NCBI GenBank assembly: GCA_003343885.1 | Contig: QAKH01000071.1 | Span: 8,938 to 72,937 of the forward strand | Source: Clostridiales bacterium | GTDB lineage: Bacteria; Bacillota; Clostridia; Oscillospirales; CAG-382 | Length of the DNA: 64,000 bases | Reading direction: 5' to 3' | In this document: one piece after another, positions 18,259-27,649 of the stretch | Position numbering within the stretch: the first letter of the stretch is position 1 | How the letters are laid out: each line of letters starts with the position of its first letter | Notes under the pieces: generated by a model | Databases searched by the model: none | Told to the model about the DNA's origin: nothing | Seen by the model: only the letters and a program-made list of their open reading frames with translations | Position numbers and translations under genes: made by a program

Positions 18259-18483
18259 ATACAACGACAAACGTCAGCTTCTGAAAAAAGGAAAATCGCC
18301 GAGATATGCATTGATGAAACAGAAACGCAGGAAAACATAATAGGAATACCGGAATATGACTCGACTTCAAACTGCTTAAAAATTAACATAACAGACGGCC
18401 TGCATAACGAAAACGGTATAACATTTATAAGTATTGAGGATATCGTAAAGTTAAGCGTCGACGCACAGGAAAACAGAATTTAA
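18259..18483 (+). CDS. short ORF without a standard start codon, between exporter and giant surface protein
   Basis: Directly after the TAA of subunit 2 the same frame is open for 80 codons, with a protein-like, acidic composition (for example KINITDGLHNENGITFISIE) and two cysteines. There is no ATG, GTG or TTG in it. AAGGA (18245-18249) sits 9 bases before an ATA codon at 18259, exactly where a start codon would be expected. Explanations include a start mutated from ATG, a rare ATA initiation, a C-terminal extension reached by read-through, or a decaying gene. Not recognised as any known family. Confidence 0.45.
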   Translation: MQRQTSASEKRKIAEICIDETETQENIIGIPEYDSTSNCLKINITDGLHNENGITFISIEDIVKLSVDAQENRI

Positions 18484-18575
18484 AAGCAAAATAAATATAA
18501 ATTACTTGATATGTTTGTATTGTGAAAACTTAACATAGAGAAAATCCAAAACATTAAATAGAAAGGATAAATTTT

Positions 18576-21500
18576 ATTAAATTTTTAGCCAAACGTTTGA
18601 CCGGTATCGTCCTGATACTCAGTATGCTGCTGCCGGAGTTCGCAACAATGGCCGTAGTCCAGGACTCGCCTCAGTCTAATGAGTCGTCCCAGATTTCTTT
18701 TTCCGCCTCAAAGTATACGGCGATGGAAAATGAAGGCGAGTTTGAAATTACCGTTGTAAGAGAGGGCAATACAGACAAGAGTATAAGCGTGGCCTTTAAG
18801 GCGGCGGATTTTCTCGCGGAGTACGGCGTTGACTACTTGGTTTACGATTCCGACGGCGTACAATTGCCTCTTACTGAGGGAATAGCACCGGACGCGGAAG
18901 ATTTTAAGCCGGTTGGCAGCGGCGAAACAGACAATGTCGAACTAAGCGGAAATTCCGGTTCTGCCTTTGAACTTGATGGTGTCGAAACAACTGAGGAATT
19001 TGCCGCAGGCTCGTCATACGCAGGACCTGATAATTGGTTGGCAGATAATACAGAGGATCAAATTGAAACAGAAAATAATTCCACACCTGCCGAAGTTGAT
19101 AAAAACAATACATCGCAGACTACAAGGAAAGATTCCGGTTCTTCTCTAATGAATGCACAGGCGGAATATTTGGATTTGCCGGACGAAAATTTAAATGAAA
19201 TTTCTTCCATCGAGAATGCGCTTGAAGACGTTCACGAATACTTTGAAAGCGCGCGCGGTGCAATGGGTATTATTACATTCGAGCCCGGAGAAACCGAGAA
19301 AACCTTTACTGTGGAACTTATCGACAACAGTAAAGCTCAGGCGGATAAAGTGGTTCTCTTTGCTCTTATGGGCGTAAACGGTGACGAAAACACACTTATC
19401 GAAGCAAACCCGACGGCGTACCTTACAATTATTGATGATGAAAAATACGAAACGCCTGTCATTTACCCGGAATTTAACGAGATTACTTTAACAGAAGATG
19501 AAAGTGCGTATTCATTAAAGCTCTTGAGGGAAGAGGGCGTTGATTATTACACTTCGGTTACCGTCTATACCGTTAAGGAAACCGCTGCTGAAGGCGTGGA
19601 TTATGACAGAATAGATAATGTAAAAATATCTTTTGTTCCCGGAGAAACCGAGAAAACGGTAAATGTAACTGCTAAAGCTTTTGATAAAGATTCGTCGTTC
19701 GGAATAAGAATTGAGGGCGACGAAACGTGCCGTGTTGATAATGAGTACGTTAGAGTTTATATACAAGCCTCCGAAGAAACCGTATCGGAATCCGGAGAAG
19801 TAACCGAAGTAGAACTTATGGGCGAAAGAGCCGTTAAGTATGCCGGAAGCGCAACTACTACCACGACGCTGAATGAACTTGGACTTGTTACGGGACCGAC
19901 AACAGGAAGCCAGGACGGCTGGTCAAGAAAATCATATAACTCGTCGAGTAAATGGTATGACTACGGTCTTTACGAAACATATAAAAACAGCGGCAGAACA
20001 TGGATTTCGAGTCAACCGACCGATTTGACCGGCGTAAACTATGTCAATTTTCCTCATCAGAATATCGGTGAACACAGCTTCGGCTGGGGAAATTACCACC
20101 TGTTTATAGAGGCTCTTTCCGACGGTTATCAGTTGAGATCATATTATTCTAATCCGCAGGCTGCAATCCCCACCGTCTACGATAACCATGGCTGGACATA
20201 TACAGATATGGACGTGAGAAACCTTAACGGAGTGCATTACTTCAGATTCGGCGGCAGAAATGACGGAACTGCAGCGGATAACTTTGAGGTGTGGTTCGGA
20301 AACCCCGTTACATTCAAATGGCGCCTGATAACTTTTGACACTGCGCATTCTCCGCAGTATTTTGAGCGCTTTTCCTATGATTATGACACCAAGACCGGAC
20401 AGAAAACAAAAATACCGTTTACTGACGGAGGAAATGATTACGTTTATTATCCGGGCGAAATATACTTGGCAGATAACAGCGGAAACCGGATAACAGGTTT
20501 TTACGGAAACGCAAATACATTTATTAAACCGGTTGCAAAAAATGCTGCGGCTAATGAGAAATTAGGAATTGAACTTGAAGGCGTTTACCTGTACGTAAAA
20601 AACGATTCCGAGCTTTACAATAAGAATTTAAAGGCACCGTTTGACGATATATGGACTACCGACAAAACTGTGTGGATTCCGTCGTCCGGAGTAACTCTCA
20701 ATCAAGAGTTCCAAAGGCAGCTTTTCAGCGTGTTTGGAAATAACCTGACATCTGTTAAGGTTATGCCGAAATATAAGCAGAGAGAAGTAAAATTAAACCT
20801 GTATAAGGCAGATAATGACGAAACATATATCGCTAATATGGATGATAATACAGACGGAGCGGATATTGCCGACGGAGCGTATTATTACATAAAGAGTTTA
20901 AACAGTAACTGGTATCTGGCTGATTACAGTGAAGGAATTTATTTGTCAAGTCTGCAGAACAGAATACCGATTAGTGTGATTCAGAGCTATAAGATTGACA
21001 AATACACGAAGTGGAAACTTGTTTCGACCGGCGACGGTTACTACAATATTGTCCATGTAAACGGATACTATCTTGACGTCAGAGGTGCCGCGACTGCAAA
21101 CGGCACGAGAATACAAACGTATGAGAGCAACGGAACCGACGCTCAAAAGTTTAAACTTCAAAAGCTAAGCGACGGCTCATATGTTATTTATACTAAAGTG
21201 TCCGGCAATAAATCGTGCGTAGACGTGTCCGATTACAGCACAAAAGCCGGTGCGAATGTTCATGAGTGGCAGTATAACGGAACAAGCAACCAGAAATGGA
21301 TTCTTGAAAATGTGGAAAATTTTGTGCAGTATTCTTTCCCTATAAATTCAGTAATAAAAATGAGGGCAGAGGCTGCGCCTAAAAAGACTATCACAGGATT
21401 TACCCTTGTCGGCGCAAGCGGAACACGTCCGTATACCGACGATAATGCCCCGGAAAAGATTTCTTTAACCATCACCGAGAATACGAATCTCTATCCTAAA

Positions 21501-24500
21501 ACTGAAGCTCAGGGAATGAATGTCGCGTATATGCCGGGCGCGCTTAATAAGCCTTCCGACCTTACAAATGTGGTTTACCGCATGCCGTCCGTCGTTGACG
21601 CGGAAACTACAACAGAAACTACGGACAAAAACGGAGATTTGAATATTGAAACCGTTTATTCCGGCATGCAGTGGATAATGGCAGTAAATGCTCCTGAAGG
21701 AAAAATTGTCAAGTGGACAAACGGAACCGGCGACATAAAGAACGTAAACGGCGCAATAGACGTAAGCCCGGATCCTACCATCAATGAAAAGAACGAAAAT
21801 ACCGATTTCGGTTTAAACAGAGGCCTTTATTCACCGGTATACGGAAATGTTATGGCAGGCACTATCCTTCAGAACAATACAAAGTATTACTATGAGTTCG
21901 AGGATATCAACAGTGAGCAAGAAAAGAGGATAAGGGGGCAGATATACCGTGAAAACGGAACTTTCCGCGACATTGTGCTCGGAAATGAACTCGGCATGGA
22001 GCCGCTGTCCAATTCCATAATAAATGTTGCGGGAACTGCCGGAAATACCGATTCAAACGGATATTTTGACATGACTGTTACCGGTATTCCGATAAGCGGA
22101 TACGTAAGCCTTGTAATAACCGATCCCGAAAGCGGCACGACGTATACGACAACTGCGCTTGCGAACTATATGTACGCAGTGCTCCCGGCATATGAGTGTT
22201 TCAAGCCGGCGGCACTCAGCGTTGTGTACGGCGAAAAAACACATACCATATCAGGTACGGCGGCTAATATCTATGACGATACGCTGACAGTCATCGCTTC
22301 GGTAGACAACTGCGGACAGCTTGTCGCAAGAGAAGTAAAGTTTTATATTGTCAAAAATAACGGTATAACTATCGATTGCGCATTAGACTCACGTTTTAAA
22401 ATCAGTTTTGCCAACGGAACCGCATCTCTTGAATTTAATCCCATGTCTGTAATGGATACCGGAGATAAAATATACGTGTCGTTTGTCGATCAGAACGGCA
22501 AGGAATATAAGAAGATGGATATTGGCTACGACTTTGTCAAACCGCTGTCGCTTAAGGAATTTTTATTCCCGCTTATAGGCAGCTCGCTGATAGAAGATAT
22601 ATATGAGTCAGATATTGTCACGGAACTTATAGGCGATCCGCTCGGCGATATTTCACTTGGCAAAATCGGCTTTGACGATCCGGTAACGAGTACCATTCTT
22701 CCTCCCGGCATTGACGACACGCAGTATGAGTATATACGCTCAATCTATAAGTACGGCGATTTCAATCAGGCGCTGAAAACCTTTAAGTCAAAGGAAACTG
22801 AGGACAAAGATCAAGCGACCGAGGGCAATAAGAGCGAAACGACTGCCGATAATCTGAAGGACGCCGCTAATGAGGCAGGAAAAGACACGCAGGACGCTGC
22901 GTATAAAACTCAAAATTCGTTTACTTGGGAATTTTCAGTAAAGGCGGCTTTCGGATTCTGTATAACAACAAGACAGGACGAGGATGGCGAGTACAGATAT
23001 TACTTTGAGGAACTCGATTTCCTTGTCGGAGCTGATTATGACGTTGACGGCGAGGTGACAATAACGCTGCCGATAGGTATGAATGTTATTGTAAGCGGTA
23101 AGCTTTCCGGAGATGTAACCGGTATCTATCAGCTTAAAACGGACTATACCGGAGATCCGACCTGGTCGAACAATAAAGTAGAGTACAGCACAGAGTCTTT
23201 CGGACTGTTTAAGGAAATTGACAACGTAAACCGCTACGTGTACTTAATGTTGAATCCGAATATCAGAATAGGACTTGACCTTAATTATTCGATAGTTACC
23301 GTCGGCGGCGGAGCAAACTTCAGCTTTGACATGGACTTCCGCTTTGGTCTCAATAAAAACAAGATGACGACCAAGATGTACGGAGACATGACATACTGGT
23401 TCGACTATCATGTAAAGGTTCTCAGCTTTAATGTGTATGAGGGAAAGACGGAGGAAAGTACAGTAAAGCTCTTCAGTCAGAACGCAAACGGTCACTTTGA
23501 CCCGGATATAATGGAGGGACTTTTAAATCCTGACGGCGGCGAAGCCGAACTCTCTTCAACCCTTATGTCACGTGACTACCTTGAAAATTCAACGGAGTTC
23601 TCGGGAGATAGTTTTGTTGACCTGTATGATATAGACGCGGCTGACGGAACTGTCGAGCAGGTACTTCAGAACGGAGTTTATCCGGACGCAAAGTATAAGG
23701 CAGTTGTAACCGGAGAAGATACAGCATTACTAGTGTTTATAGGCGACGTGCCCGACAGAAGCGCGGCAAACAGAACAGGACTTTATTATTCTGTCTATGA
23801 CGGCGCAAAATGGTCGACACCGGTCCTTGTAGACGACGACGGAACACTCGATGATTATCCCGAAGCGTTTGACCTTGGCGACAAGGTACTGATTGCCTGG
23901 TCATCCGCAGACCGTGTGCTTGATGACGGCGTAACCGTACAGGAGGCACTTACTTCACTTGATATCAAGACAGTGTTCTATGATAAAGAAACCGGCGAGT
24001 TTGACGATGTCGTAAGACTTACGCATACTACAGAGCAGGACTATACAGCAGATGTTATGCCGAAAGCGGCGTATGATGAAAGTACCGGAAAAATAATTTT
24101 GTATTATACCAAAACTGAGTATAATGAAGCTGTTACAACAGAAGATTTACTTGGAAATCCGGCGTGGGAGTCAGAAGAATCGTCAGGAAGCCCGTCGGTA
24201 ATAGCGTACAGATTTTATGAGAACGGAACTTGGAACGGCGCTGAGGACTATACGGATGAGGAACTCGAAGGAGTAGCCGACAAGGAGGCGTATAAGGAAA
24301 ACTGGTATGGCCAGCGCTTCCTTGACACAAGACTTAATAAAGACAGCGGCGAAATGCTGAGAATTGTTGATACCGACGCTATCTCCTATAACGGCTTGTC
24401 GATTTACGCTTGGACTGTCGACTACGATAAGGACCTGAATACTACCAATGACCGGGATGTTTTCATGCAGATATATAACTTTGATGAAAACAGCTTTACA

Positions 24501-27059
24501 CACGTTATCCGCGTCACGGCAGAAGCAGGCGCATACGCAGCTCCGCATTTCGGAAGATATAATGATAATACATATCTGTTCTTCTCGGCAATTGGCGACC
24601 TTGGTAACGGAGAAGACGCCGGAAGCAGCGGTATAGCTTATATAAATATTACCGAACCAATTAAGAACGGCAGATTTACTCTTGTAAGCGAAAATAATAC
24701 CGAGTACTATAAGCTGCAATATACCAGTATAACCGCTCCTACAGTTTCCGCAGACGGTACCGAGATACCGTCAACTGAAGAAACAATACTCATAAAACCG
24801 CAGTACGCAGTTACCTTTAACGGATATGTTAATAATTACAGCGTTGACATTGACGAAAATGAGCGTATGTATTTAACTTGGTCCGATATTCCGGAAGGCA
24901 AAGAAAACCAGCGCCAGCTCTTTACCTCAGTGTATGATGTAATGAGTGACGGCAGTGAGGAAAAGGTATATTCCGACTCTGTTTGGAGCGAGCCTTTTGT
25001 GCTGACGGGTGCAGAAAATACCGGTTACACAGATGTCGACACATTTGTGCTTAACGGAAAGCTTTATGCGGTTGCTAATAAAGCGCCATACACTGAGGGC
25101 GAATCAGGAAGTATGGTTTTGGACGAAAACTCGTCAAGCATGGTGATTGTCGAACATACTCCTTACTCAAAACTTGTTTCTGATGAGGAAAACGCACTTT
25201 CCGCAGATACCGGATATATCTATGAAGGAAAAGAATTCGTGCTTACTTCATCTGTAAAGAATGAAGGCGTTAAGCTCGTAAAAGGACCTGTCACATTTAA
25301 ATTTACCATGACAGCCGGTGGAGAAACAACAGATCTTGGCACCGTTGTTCGTGAAGAACCGGTCGGCGGCGGAAAAACCTCTTCCGCAAGCATTACAGTT
25401 CCTGCTCTTGATGAATTGCCGGACGATTTGACATTTAATGTCGCTGTAAGTGCCGACGGAAGTGAATTTTCACAGGAAATGAAGCTTGTTAAAGAATATT
25501 CGATCGTTTCTGACGGCGTTGTCACCATAGACAGACTGCAGGGCGGAATAAGAAAGTTCAGCCTGAATGTGGAAAATATCGGAAATATTTCTTCGGACGA
25601 CGTGAGAGTTGTCGCGTACACCCTTAACGACGGCGAAAGAACCGATACGGTAGCTGATTTTGACGTTGGAGCAATTGAAGCTGACAGTATGGCATATGTA
25701 AGCGGTGTTTTGGATATCCAGGACAGCATGTATACGATCGATGAGAACGGACTCGGTACGGTTGACCTTGCGGTTTGCGTAACTGTCGCCGGAAAAGAAA
25801 TATACAGCTTTACAACTCAGGACGGAAAGAGCTTTGATAAGCTTGCCATAGATACTCTTTCTAAGGTTGAAAGCTTTGACGTACAGAAAAACATCATTGC
25901 AGCAAAACCGGGCGAGCAAATTGAAATTGTTCCAAACATAGCAGGAGATCTCCAAAACGACGACGTAAAGGTTATATGGAAGTCGGATAATACCGATGCG
26001 GTAATGGTAAACGACTTCGGCGAAATATTTGCCATAGACAATGGAAGCGCGACACTAACAGGATACCTTGTTCCGGCAGTCGAAATGATTGTTTTCGACG
26101 CTAATGCAAATACAGAAAGAAATACCATACCGGACAATATCCCCGATAACCTGATAAAAACGGCGCAGGTAAAGGTCAACGTAAATAATAAAACTACCAT
26201 AATTACTTCCGGCGGAGACAGCAAGCCTGTCACTGTTACATACCAGGTAACCTTTGAAACTAACGGCGCTGGTGAGATAGGAAGTGTTGAAGTCGTCGAA
26301 AACGGCGTTGTTTCAGATCTTCCGACACCTGTAAAAGAAGGCTTTACCTTTGACGGTTGGTTTACGGACACTGCCCTTACCGTGCCTTTTGACTCACAAA
26401 CGAAAATAACTTCCGATATCACGCTTTACGCAAAATGGACAGAAATTTCAGAGAATCCTGACATTTCTGACAGTTGGGAAAATCCGTTTAAAGATGTTTC
26501 GACTGACGACTGGTTCTATGAAAACGTAAAGTATGCATATGAGAACAAGATTTTCAACGGCGTGACGGATACCGAGTTTGCACCGAACAGCCCGCTTACA
26601 AGAGCAATGCTTGTAACTGTTCTTTACAGAGTTGAGGGCGAGCCGGATACCCAAAAAGACAGCGGATTTGATGACGTTTCAAAAGACAGTTATTACAGTA
26701 AAGCGGTCGCATGGGCAAAGGAAAACGGAATAGTAAACGGTATTACTGAAACAGAATTCGCACCTGACGCTAACATTTCAAGAGAACAAATAGCGGCTAT
26801 TATATACAGATATGCAAAATTCAAAAATCAGTCACCTACCGGGGCATGGGCAATAAAGCTTGACTATGCAGACTTTGCTGATATTTCGGATTGGGCGGCA
26901 GAAGCAGTGATGTACTGTAAACTTGAAGGCATAATGCAGGGCGATGAAAATAATGAATTTAAGCCGAAAGATGACGCTACAAGAGCTCAGGCGGCTGCTA
27001 TTATTCAAAGGTTTCTGGAATGTATTGAAGCCGAGAAACAAGCGACAGTGAATGACTAA
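18576..27059 (+). CDS. giant SLH-anchored surface protein (Calx-beta, ricin-type, Ig-like, InlB-repeat, 3x SLH)
   Basis: About 2,827 codons. Approximate order: signal peptide 1-27; Calx-beta domain 37-290, split by an acidic Ser/Thr-rich insert at ~95-220; second Calx-beta ~295-395; unknown beta-rich part; ricin-type lectin ~755-910; a carboxypeptidase-regulatory-like domain ~1115-1205; a charged linker ~1395-1440; repeats resembling beta-propeller blades ~1700-2200; CARDB-like modules ~2205-2430; an Ig-like module ~2440-2500; an InlB B-repeat ~2555-2625; three SLH domains ~2630-2820. It should sit in the cell wall. GAAAGGA lies 8 bases before ATT 18576, which adds IKFLAKR, the basic head of a normal signal peptide. 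The next standard start, TTG 18597, lacks both. It lies inside the export operon and is followed 35 bases later by the double-glycine peptide. Confidence 0.88.
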   Translation: MKFLAKRLTGIVLILSMLLPEFATMAVVQDSPQSNESSQISFSASKYTAMENEGEFEITVVREGNTDKSISVAFKAADFLAEYGVDYLVYDSDGVQLPLTEGIAPDAEDFKPVGSGETDNVELSGNSGSAFELDGVETTEEFAAGSSYAGPDNWLADNTEDQIETENNSTPAEVDKNNTSQTTRKDSGSSLMNAQAEYLDLPDENLNEISSIENALEDVHEYFESARGAMGIITFEPGETEKTFTVELIDNSKAQADKVVLFALMGVNGDENTLIEANPTAYLTIIDDEKYETPVIYPEFNEITLTEDESAYSLKLLREEGVDYYTSVTVYTVKETAAEGVDYDRIDNVKISFVPGETEKTVNVTAKAFDKDSSFGIRIEGDETCRVDNEYVRVYIQASEETVSESGEVTEVELMGERAVKYAGSATTTTTLNELGLVTGPTTGSQDGWSRKSYNSSSKWYDYGLYETYKNSGRTWISSQPTDLTGVNYVNFPHQNIGEHSFGWGNYHLFIEALSDGYQLRSYYSNPQAAIPTVYDNHGWTYTDMDVRNLNGVHYFRFGGRNDGTAADNFEVWFGNPVTFKWRLITFDTAHSPQYFERFSYDYDTKTGQKTKIPFTDGGNDYVYYPGEIYLADNSGNRITGFYGNANTFIKPVAKNAAANEKLGIELEGVYLYVKNDSELYNKNLKAPFDDIWTTDKTVWIPSSGVTLNQEFQRQLFSVFGNNLTSVKVMPKYKQREVKLNLYKADNDETYIANMDDNTDGADIADGAYYYIKSLNSNWYLADYSEGIYLSSLQNRIPISVIQSYKIDKYTKWKLVSTGDGYYNIVHVNGYYLDVRGAATANGTRIQTYESNGTDAQKFKLQKLSDGSYVIYTKVSGNKSCVDVSDYSTKAGANVHEWQYNGTSNQKWILENVENFVQYSFPINSVIKMRAEAAPKKTITGFTLVGASGTRPYTDDNAPEKISLTITENTNLYPKTEAQGMNVAYMPGALNKPSDLTNVVYRMPSVVDAETTTETTDKNGDLNIETVYSGMQWIMAVNAPEGKIVKWTNGTGDIKNVNGAIDVSPDPTINEKNENTDFGLNRGLYSPVYGNVMAGTILQNNTKYYYEFEDINSEQEKRIRGQIYRENGTFRDIVLGNELGMEPLSNSIINVAGTAGNTDSNGYFDMTVTGIPISGYVSLVITDPESGTTYTTTALANYMYAVLPAYECFKPAALSVVYGEKTHTISGTAANIYDDTLTVIASVDNCGQLVAREVKFYIVKNNGITIDCALDSRFKISFANGTASLEFNPMSVMDTGDKIYVSFVDQNGKEYKKMDIGYDFVKPLSLKEFLFPLIGSSLIEDIYESDIVTELIGDPLGDISLGKIGFDDPVTSTILPPGIDDTQYEYIRSIYKYGDFNQALKTFKSKETEDKDQATEGNKSETTADNLKDAANEAGKDTQDAAYKTQNSFTWEFSVKAAFGFCITTRQDEDGEYRYYFEELDFLVGADYDVDGEVTITLPIGMNVIVSGKLSGDVTGIYQLKTDYTGDPTWSNNKVEYSTESFGLFKEIDNVNRYVYLMLNPNIRIGLDLNYSIVTVGGGANFSFDMDFRFGLNKNKMTTKMYGDMTYWFDYHVKVLSFNVYEGKTEESTVKLFSQNANGHFDPDIMEGLLNPDGGEAELSSTLMSRDYLENSTEFSGDSFVDLYDIDAADGTVEQVLQNGVYPDAKYKAVVTGEDTALLVFIGDVPDRSAANRTGLYYSVYDGAKWSTPVLVDDDGTLDDYPEAFDLGDKVLIAWSSADRVLDDGVTVQEALTSLDIKTVFYDKETGEFDDVVRLTHTTEQDYTADVMPKAAYDESTGKIILYYTKTEYNEAVTTEDLLGNPAWESEESSGSPSVIAYRFYENGTWNGAEDYTDEELEGVADKEAYKENWYGQRFLDTRLNKDSGEMLRIVDTDAISYNGLSIYAWTVDYDKDLNTTNDRDVFMQIYNFDENSFTHVIRVTAEAGAYAAPHFGRYNDNTYLFFSAIGDLGNGEDAGSSGIAYINITEPIKNGRFTLVSENNTEYYKLQYTSITAPTVSADGTEIPSTEETILIKPQYAVTFNGYVNNYSVDIDENERMYLTWSDIPEGKENQRQLFTSVYDVMSDGSEEKVYSDSVWSEPFVLTGAENTGYTDVDTFVLNGKLYAVANKAPYTEGESGSMVLDENSSSMVIVEHTPYSKLVSDEENALSADTGYIYEGKEFVLTSSVKNEGVKLVKGPVTFKFTMTAGGETTDLGTVVREEPVGGGKTSSASITVPALDELPDDLTFNVAVSADGSEFSQEMKLVKEYSIVSDGVVTIDRLQGGIRKFSLNVENIGNISSDDVRVVAYTLNDGERTDTVADFDVGAIEADSMAYVSGVLDIQDSMYTIDENGLGTVDLAVCVTVAGKEIYSFTTQDGKSFDKLAIDTLSKVESFDVQKNIIAAKPGEQIEIVPNIAGDLQNDDVKVIWKSDNTDAVMVNDFGEIFAIDNGSATLTGYLVPAVEMIVFDANANTERNTIPDNIPDNLIKTAQVKVNVNNKTTIITSGGDSKPVTVTYQVTFETNGAGEIGSVEVVENGVVSDLPTPVKEGFTFDGWFTDTALTVPFDSQTKITSDITLYAKWTEISENPDISDSWENPFKDVSTDDWFYENVKYAYENKIFNGVTDTEFAPNSPLTRAMLVTVLYRVEGEPDTQKDSGFDDVSKDSYYSKAVAWAKENGIVNGITETEFAPDANISREQIAAIIYRYAKFKNQSPTGAWAIKLDYADFADISDWAAEAVMYCKLEGIMQGDENNEFKPKDDATRAQAAAIIQRFLECIEAEKQATVND

Positions 27060-27093
27060 ACTATAAAAATACAATTGAAAGGAGAATAAAAGT

Positions 27094-27246
27094 ATGTCAG
27101 AAGAAAAAAACAAGGCAACAAGTGCCGAAGAAAAGAAAGAAGAGTTAAATCTTGAAGATTTGGAAAAGGTTCAGGGCGGTTCAATCAGAGACGTAAAATA
27201 CACCCAAACCAAGCCAATAAGTAAAGATACTCAGGAAAAAATTTAA
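27094..27246 (+). CDS. double-glycine-leader peptide precursor, predicted cargo of the C39 exporter
   Basis: 50 codons. AAAGGAG (27078-27084) lies 9 bases before the ATG. The leader of 29 residues is Lys/Glu-rich and ends ELNLEDLEKVQGG, a textbook double-glycine leader with hydrophobic residues at the usual -4, -7 and -12 type positions. Cleavage after Gly29 would free a 21-residue core beginning SIRDVKYTQTKPIS, basic and rich in Thr/Lys/Gln, with no Cys and no hydrophobic stretch. It is therefore neither a lanthipeptide nor a disulfide bacteriocin, and no modifying enzyme is near. A signalling or wall-acting peptide is more likely than a pore former. A strong terminator follows. Confidence 0.85.
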   Translation: MSEEKNKATSAEEKKEELNLEDLEKVQGGSIRDVKYTQTKPISKDTQEKI

Positions 27247-27255
27247 TTTAGAGAA

Positions 27256-27300
27256 AGAGCTTCAAGGTAACCGAAAGGATTGCCCTGAAGCTCTTTTTTT
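27256..27300 (+). terminator. strong terminator of the export operon
   Basis: AGAGCTTCA (27256-27264) pairs with TGAAGCTCT (27286-27294), followed by an uninterrupted T-run. It lies 10 bases after the peptide stop codon, fixing the operon's 3' end. Confidence 0.92.
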
Positions 27301-27649
27301 GTCAAAAGCATAATAAAACTATAATTTGTATTATAGTCTATGTCGCCTTATCATGGTCTGCTTGATTAACCACTTTTTGTTTTTCCTTTAATTGGCAGAC
27401 TATTTTCGTTTTATCTATATGGACAATTTTCTTGTCATATGGTACAATAAACATGATATATGGCAGCCTTAAAAAAATGGACTGTCGATAAATTCTTAAA
27501 TAACGGCGCCGCCTATGGCTGACAAGCTAACGATTTTTTTACAGTTAAAGTTTTATTGACTGTTATAAATTATAAATAATTAATTATAGATGTTAATATA
27601 AGTATTATTTACTTAAAATAAAGTTAGAAAAGTACAGTGGGAGTATTAA
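27301..27649. other. gene-less stretch with a perfect palindrome
   Basis: AT-rich with no supported reading frame. It holds ACTATAAT-TTGT-ATTATAGT (27318-27337), a perfect 8+8 inverted repeat with no T-run. A TTGACT at 27556-27561 may be the -35 box for the flavodoxin-like pair, but no good -10 stands at 17 bp. GGGAG precedes ATG 27650. Confidence 0.45.

Noticed and set aside
24183..24719. Long antisense frame (178 codons) within the giant gene, plus similar ones at 25220-25729 and 25817-26422
   Set aside because: No ribosome sites or family motifs; they mirror the codon pattern of the plus-strand gene, whose domains are clear.
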